Of a DNA stretch of 64,000 bases, positions 43,776 to 51,304 are shown piece by piece. The stretch's first letter is position 1. Every line of letters starts with the position of its first letter. Made by a program: the position numbers and the translations under genes. Location of the stretch: positions 1 to 64,000 of the forward strand of contig JAVBOM010000019.1 of assembly GCA_031550535.1 (NCBI GenBank), in the 5' to 3' direction. The stretch comes from Avichristensenella sp031550535 (GTDB taxonomy: Bacteria; Bacillota; Clostridia; Christensenellales; Aristaeellaceae). The notes beneath the pieces are model-generated. The model worked only from the letters and a program-made list of their open reading frames with translations, did not search any database and was not told the DNA's origin.

Positions 43776-44312
43776 ATGAAGGAGCAATTATCTGGCGGCG
43801 CTTTTCGGGCGATGAGCGCGGCGATGCGGATCATGGAAACGGTGTACCCGTATGCGAAGAAGAGGGCGCGGAGCTTCGGCATTGCGCCGGGCATCACACT
43901 GGTGGATTACGCCTGCGGCCCTGGCCGGTATACCCTAGAATTTGCCCGGCTTGTCGGCGCGCGGGGGAAGGTCATCGCCGTCGATATCCAGCCCCTGGGC
44001 CTGGAAGCCGTGAGGCGCAAGGCGCAGCGCCAGGGGGTGCATAACATCGAAACCAAACTGGCGATAGGCTACGACAGCGGGCTCGAACCGACCATCGCGG
44101 ATAGGGTTTTCGCCCTGGACGTGTTCTTCATGATTGAGAATCCCACGGCTTTTCTTGCGGAGCTGCACCGGATATGCAAGCCGGGCGGCACGCTGGTCAT
44201 TGACGACGGGCACCAATCCCGCGCCACGACCCTGCGAAAGATGGAAAAATCCGCCATATGGCGGATCGTTCAGGAAACAAAAGGGCATCTGGTGTGCGAA
44301 AAATCGTACTAG
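43776..44312 (+). CDS. SAM-dependent methyltransferase
   Basis: 178 residues, class I fold: VDYACGPGRYTLEFARLVGARGKVIAVDIQPLGL (motif I and acidic loop), FALDVFFMIENPTAFLAELHRICKPGGTLVIDDGH (motifs IV-V). It lacks the usual last strands, ending KGHLVCEKSY, but this is common for short UbiE-like enzymes. Substrate unknown. The start at 43776 follows CAAGGAGG. Confidence 0.85.
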   Translation: MKEQLSGGAFRAMSAAMRIMETVYPYAKKRARSFGIAPGITLVDYACGPGRYTLEFARLVGARGKVIAVDIQPLGLEAVRRKAQRQGVHNIETKLAIGYDSGLEPTIADRVFALDVFFMIENPTAFLAELHRICKPGGTLVIDDGHQSRATTLRKMEKSAIWRIVQETKGHLVCEKSY

Positions 44313-44320
44313 CAATGCCC

Positions 44321-45634
44321 TCACGAAGCCGGCGAAGCGTCCTTCAGGGGCAGAACCTCCCGCTTTTCCGCGCTATACTCCACAGGGCGCGCGCTTTTCG
44401 CCAGACGCGCCCGCGCCGCCTGCAAAACCGCTTGCGCGCTCGCGGGCCTGCCGCTCTTTTTCAGCTCCAGCACCACATAGCTGATGGAAACGGGGTACGG
44501 CTTGCTGGCGTGGGTGAAGCGGTGCAGCGCGCCCTGAATGGCGTCGAACTTCGCCTCCACCGTGCCGGCGGGCGTTCCCCGGAAAAGCACGATGAACGCG
44601 TTGTCCTCCACGCGGCCGAAAAAGTCGTCGCCGCGAATGGCGCGGCGGACGGCATCCACGACAAGGTGCACATACGCATCGCCTTCCGGCCCGCCGTGCG
44701 CGCCGCGCACATTGTCCAGGCTGTCAATGGCGAAATAGCAGATGGAGAACGTGGCGCGGTCGCGGAGGCAGGCGTCGATCCGTTCCAGGCACAGCCGCTC
44801 ACCGTACAGGCCGGTTTGGTCGTCGCGGTTCATGCGCTGCGCAAGCTCCGATACCTGCGCGCCGGGTACGCCGACATCCTCCAGCAGGTGCGCCAGCGCC
44901 ATGCGGCCATCCCAGAGAATTTGCCGGGTGTTCACGCGGTACGTGAGCGCCGCCTCGGCGCAGGACAAGCTCCAGTCACTATCCGATGTCCCCGCCTGGA
45001 ACGCGGCCAGATGCCGCAGGAACTCCCCTTGCCGCGCGCACTTGGCGCACTCGGGCACGTCACGGCGGAGCAGGAACTTGGCCCGCTGGTTTTCAAAGCG
45101 TACCTCGCGCGTATCCATGTCCATGACCGTCAGGCCAAGGTTCATCGCGCCCGCCAGCTCGACGAGGAGACGGTTGTTTTCCGCGAGCAGGCCGGGGGCG
45201 CCGCCGCCTTCAAGCGGCACGGCCGCAGCGCTGCCCGTCGATGCCGCGCGGCCCGCCGCGGACACAAGGATCAGTTCTTCTATCGCCTGCGAAAGGATGC
45301 CGAGCGAAGGACCGCGCTGCGCCTTCTTGCCCCGCGCGGCCTGCTGCGCCTGCTTGGCGAGGGCGTTCAGCTTTTTATGCAATACAATGAGGGGCACACA
45401 GAGCGGGTTGTTCTCGGGCGGGGCAACGGAAAGATCGCCGCCGGCAAGTGCCAGGGCGTACGCCTTCTGCTCTTTGATCTGGCGGCTCAGCGTTTCCACG
45501 TCCTCCAGGAGCGCTGTGTAGGTCGCGTCCAGGTTCTCCAGGGTGAGCGCGTCCCTTCGCTCCGCCGGGGGCGGGTTCTTTGCGGGCATGCCAGAGTCCA
45601 TCCCCTGCAACTCGCTCATTTGTGCAAATGACAT
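44321..45634 (-). CDS. GGDEF-like protein with degenerate active site
   Basis: 437 residues, no membrane span. A helical N-terminal region (about 30-120), a PAS-like middle with AENNRLLVELAGAMNLGLTVMDMDTREVRFENQRA and a cysteine pair CAKCARQGEF (about 195), and a C-terminal GGDEF-type domain from RDDQTGLYGERLCLERID. The signature loop reads RVEDNAFIVLF instead of RxGGDEF, so diguanylate cyclase activity is unlikely. It may bind GTP or c-di-GMP-related ligands or act by contact. TGTAA TACG TTACA (45657-45670) lies upstream. Confidence 0.8.
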   Translation of the reverse strand: MSFAQMSELQGMDSGMPAKNPPPAERRDALTLENLDATYTALLEDVETLSRQIKEQKAYALALAGGDLSVAPPENNPLCVPLIVLHKKLNALAKQAQQAARGKKAQRGPSLGILSQAIEELILVSAAGRAASTGSAAAVPLEGGGAPGLLAENNRLLVELAGAMNLGLTVMDMDTREVRFENQRAKFLLRRDVPECAKCARQGEFLRHLAAFQAGTSDSDWSLSCAEAALTYRVNTRQILWDGRMALAHLLEDVGVPGAQVSELAQRMNRDDQTGLYGERLCLERIDACLRDRATFSICYFAIDSLDNVRGAHGGPEGDAYVHLVVDAVRRAIRGDDFFGRVEDNAFIVLFRGTPAGTVEAKFDAIQGALHRFTHASKPYPVSISYVVLELKKSGRPASAQAVLQAARARLAKSARPVEYSAEKREVLPLKDASPAS

Positions 45635-45656
45635 CCTTTAATCATTATTACTTTAG

Positions 45657-45670
45657 TGTAATACGTTACA
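45657..45670. promoter_or_regulatory. Inverted repeat upstream of the GGDEF-like gene
   Basis: TGTAA TACG TTACA, about 23 bp before the start. A minus-strand -35/-10 pair (TTTACA, TAAGAT, about 18 bp apart) lies just upstream near 45677-45707. Possible operator. Confidence 0.5.
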
Positions 45671-45728
45671 TAGCAATCTTAACACACCTTTCCAGAAAAT
45701 GTAAAGAGCAAAAAGTTTCAAAAAGTTA

Positions 45729-45974
45729 CATAGACGGCGGCACTGATTTGAAAAATCGGACGCCATAAGGGGCACTGGAGGGAAGCGCCGCCAACACCGG
45801 AGGGAAGCGCGCCCAGTGGTCGATGAAGCGACCCGAAGGTGCCCTGCGGCACAGCGCGACAATGCCGAAGGGCGGCGGATACAGCGACCCGAAGGTGCGC
45901 CGGGGTACAGAGCGATGGCCAGAAGGGCCAGCGCGACAATACAGAGGGGCTTTCGCAAGAAATCCCTGCCTCTG
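45729..45974 (+). repeat. Repeat A copy 14, long form with Module C insert
   Basis: Hairpin 1 (GATTT GAA AAATC, closed by GGCGGC...GCGCC) is at 45730-45766. Hairpin 2 (GGCTTTC GCAA GAAATCC) is at 45945-45970. Between them lie about 175 bp of GC-rich sequence with repeated GCGACCCGAAGGTGC words. The same split structure is seen at 47.3 kb. Confidence 0.82.
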
Positions 45975-46000
45975 CCGCGCCCAGGCCGAACCCTGGCGGA

Positions 46001-47215
46001 TTACGCGTCCGCCGTGACAATCTTCGCGAGCAGCGCGACCACCTCGTCCATGCTCTGCACGGAAATAAACTCGTGCCGCCCGTGCGCGTTCTCCCCGCCG
46101 CAGCAGAGGTTCGGGCACGGCAGCCCCATGTACGACAGGCGCGCGCCGTCGGTGCCCCCGCGAATGGGGATGCGCAGCGGCGTGATGCTCTGGGCGCGCA
46201 TGGCGCGCTCCGCGCGGTCCACAATGTGCATGTGCGGCGCGATCTTCTCTTTCATGTTGTAGTAGGAGTCGGTCAGCGTCAGCGTCGCGACTTCTTCACC
46301 GTACTCGGCGTTCAGGTATTCAGCGATGGCGGCAAGGCGCGCCTTGCGGGCCAGGAAGCGGCCCATGTCATGGTCACGGACGATGTAGTGCAGTTCCGCG
46401 CGCTCCTCGTCGCCGGACATGCGGTTCAGGTGGTAGAAACCCTCATACCCCTCCGTGCAGGCCGGAATCTCGGCGGGCGGCAGCATGGCGTTAAAACGCA
46501 TCGCCAGCAGGAGCGCGCTGCGCATCTTGTTCTTGGAGCTGCCAGGGTGGATGTTGACGCCGTGCAGCACGACCTTGGCGCTGGCCGCGTTGAAGTTCTC
46601 CATCTCAATTTCGCCCAGCGCGCCGCCGTCCACCGTGTAGGCGAAGTCCGCGCCAAAGCCCGCCACGTCGAACCGGTCGGCCCCGCGCCCGATCTCTTCA
46701 TCCGGCGTGAAGCCGATGCAGATTTTCCCGTGCCGGATGGACGGATCGTCCCGGAGCGTCTCCACAAGGGTGATGATCTCCGCGATGCCGGCCTTGTTGT
46801 CCGCACCCAGGATGGTGTGCCCATCGGTGACGATCAGATCCTGGCCCTTGTACCCCGCGAGCTGCGGAAACTTGTCCGGCCCCATGGACTCGCCCGTCCC
46901 CTGGTCCAGCACGATGCGCCCGCCGTCGTACTTCTCCACGATGCGCGCGCGCATGGGCTGGCAGGGCACGCCGTCCACCGTGTCCATGTGCGCGATCAGC
47001 CCGATCGCGGGCTGGCCCGGAGCGTTCGCGGGCACGCTGCCGTACACGTAGCAGTGTTCGTCCACCCGCGCGTCCGCGACGCCCAGGGATTGCAGCTCCT
47101 CCACCAGCGCGCGCGCCAGCGCCCATTGCCCCTGCGTGCTGGGGCAGGTGTCGTTTTCCCAGTTCGATGCGGTCTCCATCTGGATGTACCGCAAAAACCT
47201 TTCGTGCGCTCTCAT
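46001..47215 (-). CDS. pepT: Peptidase T (tripeptide aminopeptidase, M20B)
   Basis: 404 residues, matching PepT length. It removes the N-terminal residue of tripeptides in the cytoplasm. Zinc ligands and catalytic residues: IGLIAHMDTVDG, DGHTILGADNKAGIAEI, FTPDEEIGRGAD, and the C-terminal IRGGTDGARLSYMGLPCPNL. The start follows AAGGAG. A promoter (47255-47283) precedes it. A second M20 peptidase gene diverges from it. Confidence 0.94.
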   Translation of the reverse strand: MRAHERFLRYIQMETASNWENDTCPSTQGQWALARALVEELQSLGVADARVDEHCYVYGSVPANAPGQPAIGLIAHMDTVDGVPCQPMRARIVEKYDGGRIVLDQGTGESMGPDKFPQLAGYKGQDLIVTDGHTILGADNKAGIAEIITLVETLRDDPSIRHGKICIGFTPDEEIGRGADRFDVAGFGADFAYTVDGGALGEIEMENFNAASAKVVLHGVNIHPGSSKNKMRSALLLAMRFNAMLPPAEIPACTEGYEGFYHLNRMSGDEERAELHYIVRDHDMGRFLARKARLAAIAEYLNAEYGEEVATLTLTDSYYNMKEKIAPHMHIVDRAERAMRAQSITPLRIPIRGGTDGARLSYMGLPCPNLCCGGENAHGRHEFISVQSMDEVVALLAKIVTADA

Positions 47216-47254
47216 GTTGCATTCTCCTTTATCCTGGATCGGAACTTGGTATCA

Positions 47255-47283
47255 TTGTGCCACAACGCGTTGGCATTCGCAAC
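47255..47283 (-). promoter_or_regulatory. Promoter of pepT
   Basis: Minus strand TTGCGA and CACAAT, 17 bp apart. Confidence 0.65.
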
Positions 47284-47292
47284 CATCCTAGA

Positions 47293-47436
47293 TAAGGATT
47301 CCTTGCGGAAGCCCCTCGGCATTTTCGCGCTCGCCTTTTGGTCGATCGCTCTGTGCCGGGTCGCTTCATCCGCCACCGGCGGCGCTCCTCTCCGGCGCCC
47401 TCTACATCGCTGATTTTCCAAATCCGCGCCGCCATC
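47293..47436 (-). repeat. Repeat A copy 15, long form with Module C insert
   Basis: Hairpin 2 half-changed (GGATTCC TTGC GGAAGCC), then about 85 bp of Module C (matching 45.8 kb and 57.35 kb in reverse), then hairpin 1 (GATTTTC CAAATC closed by GGCGGC). It lies just before the M20D promoter. Confidence 0.8.
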
Positions 47437-47437
47437 G

Positions 47438-47466
47438 TTGTACAAATGCCCCGGATGTTTTATACT
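47438..47466 (+). promoter_or_regulatory. Promoter of the M20D peptidase gene
   Basis: TTGTAC and TATACT, 17 bp apart, 38 bp before the start. Confidence 0.78.
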
Positions 47467-47504
47467 ATTGCCAGTTTGCCCATGCGGGTACGGGAGGGAC
47501 AACC

Positions 47505-48695
47505 ATGGATCATGTGGAACGCGCCATTTTGTCGGCCATCGAACAGAACGGCGGGAGGATCATCGCTTTTGCGGAGGAGATCGCCCACCACCCGGAGCTA
47601 TCCGATCAGGAATTTGAAACGGCGCGCCGCGTCGCGGAGGCGTTTGAGGGCCTGGGGCTGCCGGTGCGGACGGGGCTGTCCGGCACGGGCGTGCTGGCCA
47701 TGCAGGGAGACGCGCGCCCGTGCGTGGCGCTCATTGGGGAACTGGACGCCATCCGCTGCCCGGGCCACCCGCTGGCGGACCCTGTGACGGGCGCGGCGCA
47801 CGCGTGCGGCCACCACGCGCAGCTCGCGGCCGTATTCGGCGCGGCCATCGCGTTGACACAGCCCGAGGTGCGGCAGGCGCTGGACGGCGGCGTCGCTTTT
47901 TTCGCCGTGCCCGCCGAGGAGCGCAACGGGGGCAAATGCCGCCTGATCCGCGAGGGCGCGTTTGACGCGATGGACATCGCCGTCACCCACCACACGCACT
48001 ACGAACCCACGGCGGCCGACCTGCTGCTGGGCAGCATGCGCAACAACGGCGTCACGCTCAAACGCATCACGATGCGCGGCAAGGCGGCGCATGCGGGCGG
48101 CGCGCCGCACGAGGGCGTCAACGCGCTTTCCGCCGCGTCGATTGGCATGGCGGCCATCGGCTTCCTGCGGGAGACGTTCCGCGACGAGGACGGCGTCCGC
48201 GTGCACGGCATCGTCCTGGAGGGCGGCGCGGCGCACAACGTCATTCCCGAGCGCGTGGTGCTGGAATACGGTGTCCGCGCCAACAACAGGGCGGCGCTGC
48301 TGGACGCGACCGAAAAGGTGGTCCGCGCGTTCGAGGCCGGCGCGCTGGCGATCGGCGCGACGATGGAAACCGAGGACGTGTGCGCCTTCGCGCCGATGCA
48401 ATACCGCCCAGCCACCGCGTGGCAGCGGGAAATCGCGGCGCTGTTGCTGCCTACGAATCGCGTCGCCGAGGTGACCGAGCGGCAGTTCAACCCCACGTCC
48501 ACCGATGTCGGCGATTTGAGCGAAAAAATGCCGGTCATGAACTTCACGACCGGCGGGTTTTCAGGCACGCTGCACACCGTGGACTATCGCATGGAGGACG
48601 CGGACACGGCGCTGCTCTTGCCCGCGCGCATGATGGCCTTGTCGGCGTACCGGCTGCTGCGCGACGGCGCGCGCGAGGCCTCGGCGCTGCTGTAG
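47505..48695 (+). CDS. M20D amidohydrolase (AbgB/amidohydrolase type)
   Basis: 396 residues, cytoplasmic. Motifs: EEIAHHPELSDQEFETAR, HACGHHAQLAAVFGAA (metal site), VPAEERNGGKCRLIREG, VTHHTHYEPT, MRGKAAHAGGAPHEGVNALSAA. It resembles p-aminobenzoyl-glutamate hydrolase subunit B and other N-acyl amino acid amidohydrolases. The start follows GGGAGGG. The 3' end overlaps by 112 bp with the convergent dehydrogenase-like gene. Confidence 0.88.
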   Translation: MDHVERAILSAIEQNGGRIIAFAEEIAHHPELSDQEFETARRVAEAFEGLGLPVRTGLSGTGVLAMQGDARPCVALIGELDAIRCPGHPLADPVTGAAHACGHHAQLAAVFGAAIALTQPEVRQALDGGVAFFAVPAEERNGGKCRLIREGAFDAMDIAVTHHTHYEPTAADLLLGSMRNNGVTLKRITMRGKAAHAGGAPHEGVNALSAASIGMAAIGFLRETFRDEDGVRVHGIVLEGGAAHNVIPERVVLEYGVRANNRAALLDATEKVVRAFEAGALAIGATMETEDVCAFAPMQYRPATAWQREIAALLLPTNRVAEVTERQFNPTSTDVGDLSEKMPVMNFTTGGFSGTLHTVDYRMEDADTALLLPARMMALSAYRLLRDGAREASALL

Positions 48696-50020
48696 CGGAA
48701 CCTGAGCAAGCGGAGCAGGCGCAGCAGCGTCACCCGGTTGGTCAGGCACGGCGCAAGCTGCAGCATCTGCGGCACGCTCGCGCCGGATACGCCGATGGCC
48801 TCGGGCGTCGCGGGCGCGCCGGCCTTCGTCAGCAGCGCCACCAGCTCGTCTTTCGCGGGCGTTTCCGCGGCCGCGCGGCGAACCTCCGGCCACTGCCGGA
48901 TGAGCATTTCCGCGTGTATCCGCGCAAGGCAGTCGCGCTCGTTTTCCTCCGCGAGCGCCTGGGCCAGCGCGCCAAAGTGCTTGGTGAGGAAAGCGGTATC
49001 CAGCGGCCGGAACGGCAGCATCGCGGATTCCACATCGTCCATCTCCGCCACCCGGTGATACAAGCCGGAGAGCGCGACCGCCCACGCGCCCGCGATTTCG
49101 CCGTACAGGACGGTGTCCTTCGCGCCGTAGGCATTGGGCAGCAGGTCCATCAGCGCGGCCATCTGCTCCACGGCGGTCACCTGGGTCAAATCCGCGTCCA
49201 TCTGGGTGGACAGGCCGTACAGCACTTCCGCGTAGATCAACTGCGCGATGCCGTCCGCCCCGTCCAGGCGGTCCGCAGCGCCCTGCGCCAGCGTGACAGC
49301 CTGGCGGATCATGGCTTCCGCCTTCGGGCAGGCGGTTTCGCCCGCCACCTGCTCGGCCACGCACGCGTCCGCCAGCGCGATGGCCTTGCTCAGCATTTCC
49401 GCCGCGCCCGACGACGCCAGGCGCCTTGGCGCGCGCCGCATCACGTCCACATCCGCCAGCACCAGGACCGGCGCGGCGGCGGGCAGCGTTACCGGCCTGC
49501 CCTCCAGGATCATGCGGCAGGACGCCGCGGCAAAGCCGCCGGAGCTGGCCGCCGTGGGGCAGGAGACAAAGGGAATGCCGCGCTTCATGGCGCAATGCCG
49601 GACAATGTCGTGGAGCGTGCCCGCGCCGACCGCGACGAGCACCTCGGTGTCCGCGTCCAGCGCGCGCAGCACCTCCGCCACGGCACGCTCGTCCGCGCGA
49701 AGCCCGTCCGCTTTCAGGATAATCTCCTGGTCCACGGGCAAGGGCACAAACTCCTTGGCGCGATGGGCAGAGGTAGGGATTTCTGGCGAAATCCCTTGAT
49801 GGCGTGGATTCACGGAATCCCCGCCGCGCCCGATTGTTCCAATCAGCGCCGCCGTCTTGGTATCATAGACCGCCGCGCACCGCCCGGCGATCCCCAGCGT
49901 TTTCATATGTGTATCAAAATCATGCAGGCATCCCGCTTCCACCACGGCCAGCCGTGTCGTCAGCGTGTGTGTCTTTCCGCATGCGCAAGGGCCCGCAAAC
50001 TGTTTGCAATCAAGAATCAT
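48584..50020 (-). CDS. Glycerol-1-phosphate dehydrogenase-like protein with repeat-encoded insert
   Basis: 478 residues, related to AraM/EgsA. The N-terminal NAD domain has VLVAVGAGTLHDIVRHCA and FVSCPTAASSGGFAAASC. The family normally has SMDGY (metal Asp) and a SEHH-type His pair; here they read SSGGF and no such His pair is seen, so the metal site is probably gone. About 30 residues (AALIGTIGRGG...GISPEIPTS, near 56-85) come from Repeat A copy 16 in frame. The last ~35 residues overlap the M20D gene and look like lost-stop read-through. The start follows AGGAGG. Possibly a decaying gene or a repurposed one. Confidence 0.75.
   Translation of the reverse strand: MILDCKQFAGPCACGKTHTLTTRLAVVEAGCLHDFDTHMKTLGIAGRCAAVYDTKTAALIGTIGRGGDSVNPRHQGISPEIPTSAHRAKEFVPLPVDQEIILKADGLRADERAVAEVLRALDADTEVLVAVGAGTLHDIVRHCAMKRGIPFVSCPTAASSGGFAAASCRMILEGRPVTLPAAAPVLVLADVDVMRRAPRRLASSGAAEMLSKAIALADACVAEQVAGETACPKAEAMIRQAVTLAQGAADRLDGADGIAQLIYAEVLYGLSTQMDADLTQVTAVEQMAALMDLLPNAYGAKDTVLYGEIAGAWAVALSGLYHRVAEMDDVESAMLPFRPLDTAFLTKHFGALAQALAEENERDCLARIHAEMLIRQWPEVRRAAAETPAKDELVALLTKAGAPATPEAIGVSGASVPQMLQLAPCLTNRVTLLRLLRLLRFRYSSAEASRAPSRSSRYADKAIMRAGKSSAVSASSMR
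49765..49855 (-). repeat. Repeat A copy 16, three-hairpin form inside a coding region
   Basis: In plus orientation: GGATTTC TGGC GAAATCC, then GGATTC ACG GAATCC inside GGCG...CGCC, then GATTG TTC CAATC closed by GCGCC...GGCGC. It keeps the dehydrogenase-like frame open. Confidence 0.92.
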
Positions 50021-50101
50021 TTCTATACCTCCTCTCGATTGGCAGGGTTGGTTCAACGACGCACCTATTTTACGCGCTTTTTTGAAAAAGTCTAGTCAAA
50101 A

Positions 50102-50150
50102 TCGAAAAAACTTTTCGTTAATTCGAAAGCAAAATGTCCCAAATTCGAAA
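50102..50150. promoter_or_regulatory. Candidate DeoR operators
   Basis: TTCGAAA occurs at 50122-50128 and 50144-50150, 22 bp apart (two helix turns), preceded by CGAAAA AAC TTTTCG (50103-50117). They lie in the AT-rich gap between the dehydrogenase-like and DeoR genes. GAAA-type repeats are usual for DeoR-family binding. Confidence 0.6.
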
Positions 50151-50168
50151 AGAAACGTGTATGTTTTG

Positions 50169-50197
50169 TTGACAATGGCGAATGCAAACACTAGAAT
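50169..50197 (+). promoter_or_regulatory. Promoter of the DeoR gene
   Basis: TTGACA and TAGAAT, 17 bp apart. Confidence 0.85.
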
Positions 50198-50255
50198 ATT
50201 GAATGAGCTTACTGAAATCATAAAATTGGAAATTTTCTATTCATAAGGGGTGCGT

Positions 50256-51035
50256 ATGCGAAAAGAGGACCAAAAGCGGGCCGTGCTGCGGCTTCTGTCG
50301 GAGAAATCCACGGTCAGCGTCGCGGCGCTGAGCGGCGCGCTGCGCGTTTCGGAGGTCACGGTGCGCAAACTTCTGCTCGCGATGGAGCAAGAGGGCATGC
50401 TCCGGCGCACATGGGGCGGCGCCGTCGGCATCCGCCCCGCGCTGGAGGAACCTTCCTATGAAGAAAGGACGCGCTGGCGCGCGGAGGAAAAGGAGGCCAT
50501 CGCCCGCGTGGCCTTTGGCCTCATCCAGGATGGCGACGCGGTGTTCCTGGACAGCGGCACGACGACGATGCGGCTCGCGCGGATGCTGGCCGAGGGGGAA
50601 AAGCGCCGCGTGATGGTCGTAACGAACGCCATCAACATCGCGCAGGCGTTTCACCGCGCGGACGACATGCAGGTGGTGCTGGTCGGCGGCGAGTTCCGCA
50701 GCCGGACCCTTTCCTGCACGGGCGGCATGGCGCGGGAGGCGCTGCGGACCCTCTTTTTTGACAAGGCGTTTGTTACGGGCGGCCATTTCTCCGTGGAGCG
50801 CGGGTTCACCACGCCGAACCTCTCGGAGGCCGAGCTGACGCGGACCGTCCTGGGCGTCTCCAAAGCGTCGTACATGCTGATTGATTCCAGCAAGTACGGG
50901 GCGGACTCGCTATCCCTGATCGCCCCGTGCGGCGCGGTCGGCACGCTGATTACCGACTGGCGTGCGCCTGCGGAGGCGCTCCGGCGGTTTGCCGAGGCGG
51001 GCATGCGGGTGCTGTGCGCGCAGGAGGAGGGGTGA
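50256..51035 (+). CDS. DeoR-family transcriptional regulator
   Basis: 259 residues. N-terminal helix-turn-helix (RKEDQKRAVLRLLSEKSTVSVAALSGALRVSEVTVRKLLLAMEQEGMLRRTWGGAV) and a C-terminal sugar-phosphate sensing domain with FLDSGTTTMRLA, VTNAINIA, LVGGEFR and DSSKYG. It probably senses a phosphorylated sugar or polyol and represses the divergent dehydrogenase-like gene and itself. ATG at 50256 after AAGGGG is preferred. Confidence 0.9.
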   Translation: MRKEDQKRAVLRLLSEKSTVSVAALSGALRVSEVTVRKLLLAMEQEGMLRRTWGGAVGIRPALEEPSYEERTRWRAEEKEAIARVAFGLIQDGDAVFLDSGTTTMRLARMLAEGEKRRVMVVTNAINIAQAFHRADDMQVVLVGGEFRSRTLSCTGGMAREALRTLFFDKAFVTGGHFSVERGFTTPNLSEAELTRTVLGVSKASYMLIDSSKYGADSLSLIAPCGAVGTLITDWRAPAEALRRFAEAGMRVLCAQEEG

Positions 51036-51037
51036 AC

Positions 51038-51240
51038 AGGGGGACGCTGGGACTCTGTCCCAGACCCTGCCAAGGGGCCATGGCCCCTTGGGACCCCATC
51101 ATTTCGCCTTACGGCGGGAGGGGTTGTGCTATTTCAGCCTATAGCCGATGGGATTCCCGCGCATAACCCCAGTGAATGGTCATGCCCCCAGCGGGCGGTA
51201 GCGCCGTCCCCTGGGGGCATGACATCCCTTGCTTTGCCTC
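51038..51240 (+). repeat. Repeat B copy 2
   Basis: Starts 3 bases after the DeoR stop: GGGACGCTGG, CCCAGACCCTGCCAAGGGG, the stem CCAAGGGG CCATGG CCCCTTGG, CATTTCGCCTTACGG, CCGATGGGATTC, CCCAGTGAATGG, then GTCATGCCCCCAG with CTGGGGGCATGAC (51179-51230). It lacks the first section present in copy 1. Confidence 0.8.
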
Positions 51241-51243
51241 ATT

Positions 51244-51301
51244 AACGGCGGCGCGAATTCGGAGAACTGGGCGCCATATAAGGATTCCGCAAGGAATCCT
51301 T
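51244..51301 (+). repeat. Repeat A copy 17
   Basis: Hairpin 1 ATTC GGA GAACT closed by GGCGC/GCGCC, hairpin 2 GGATTCC GCAA GGAATCC. It ends 3 bases from the stop of the convergent DegV gene. Confidence 0.88.
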
Positions 51302-51304
51302 GTC

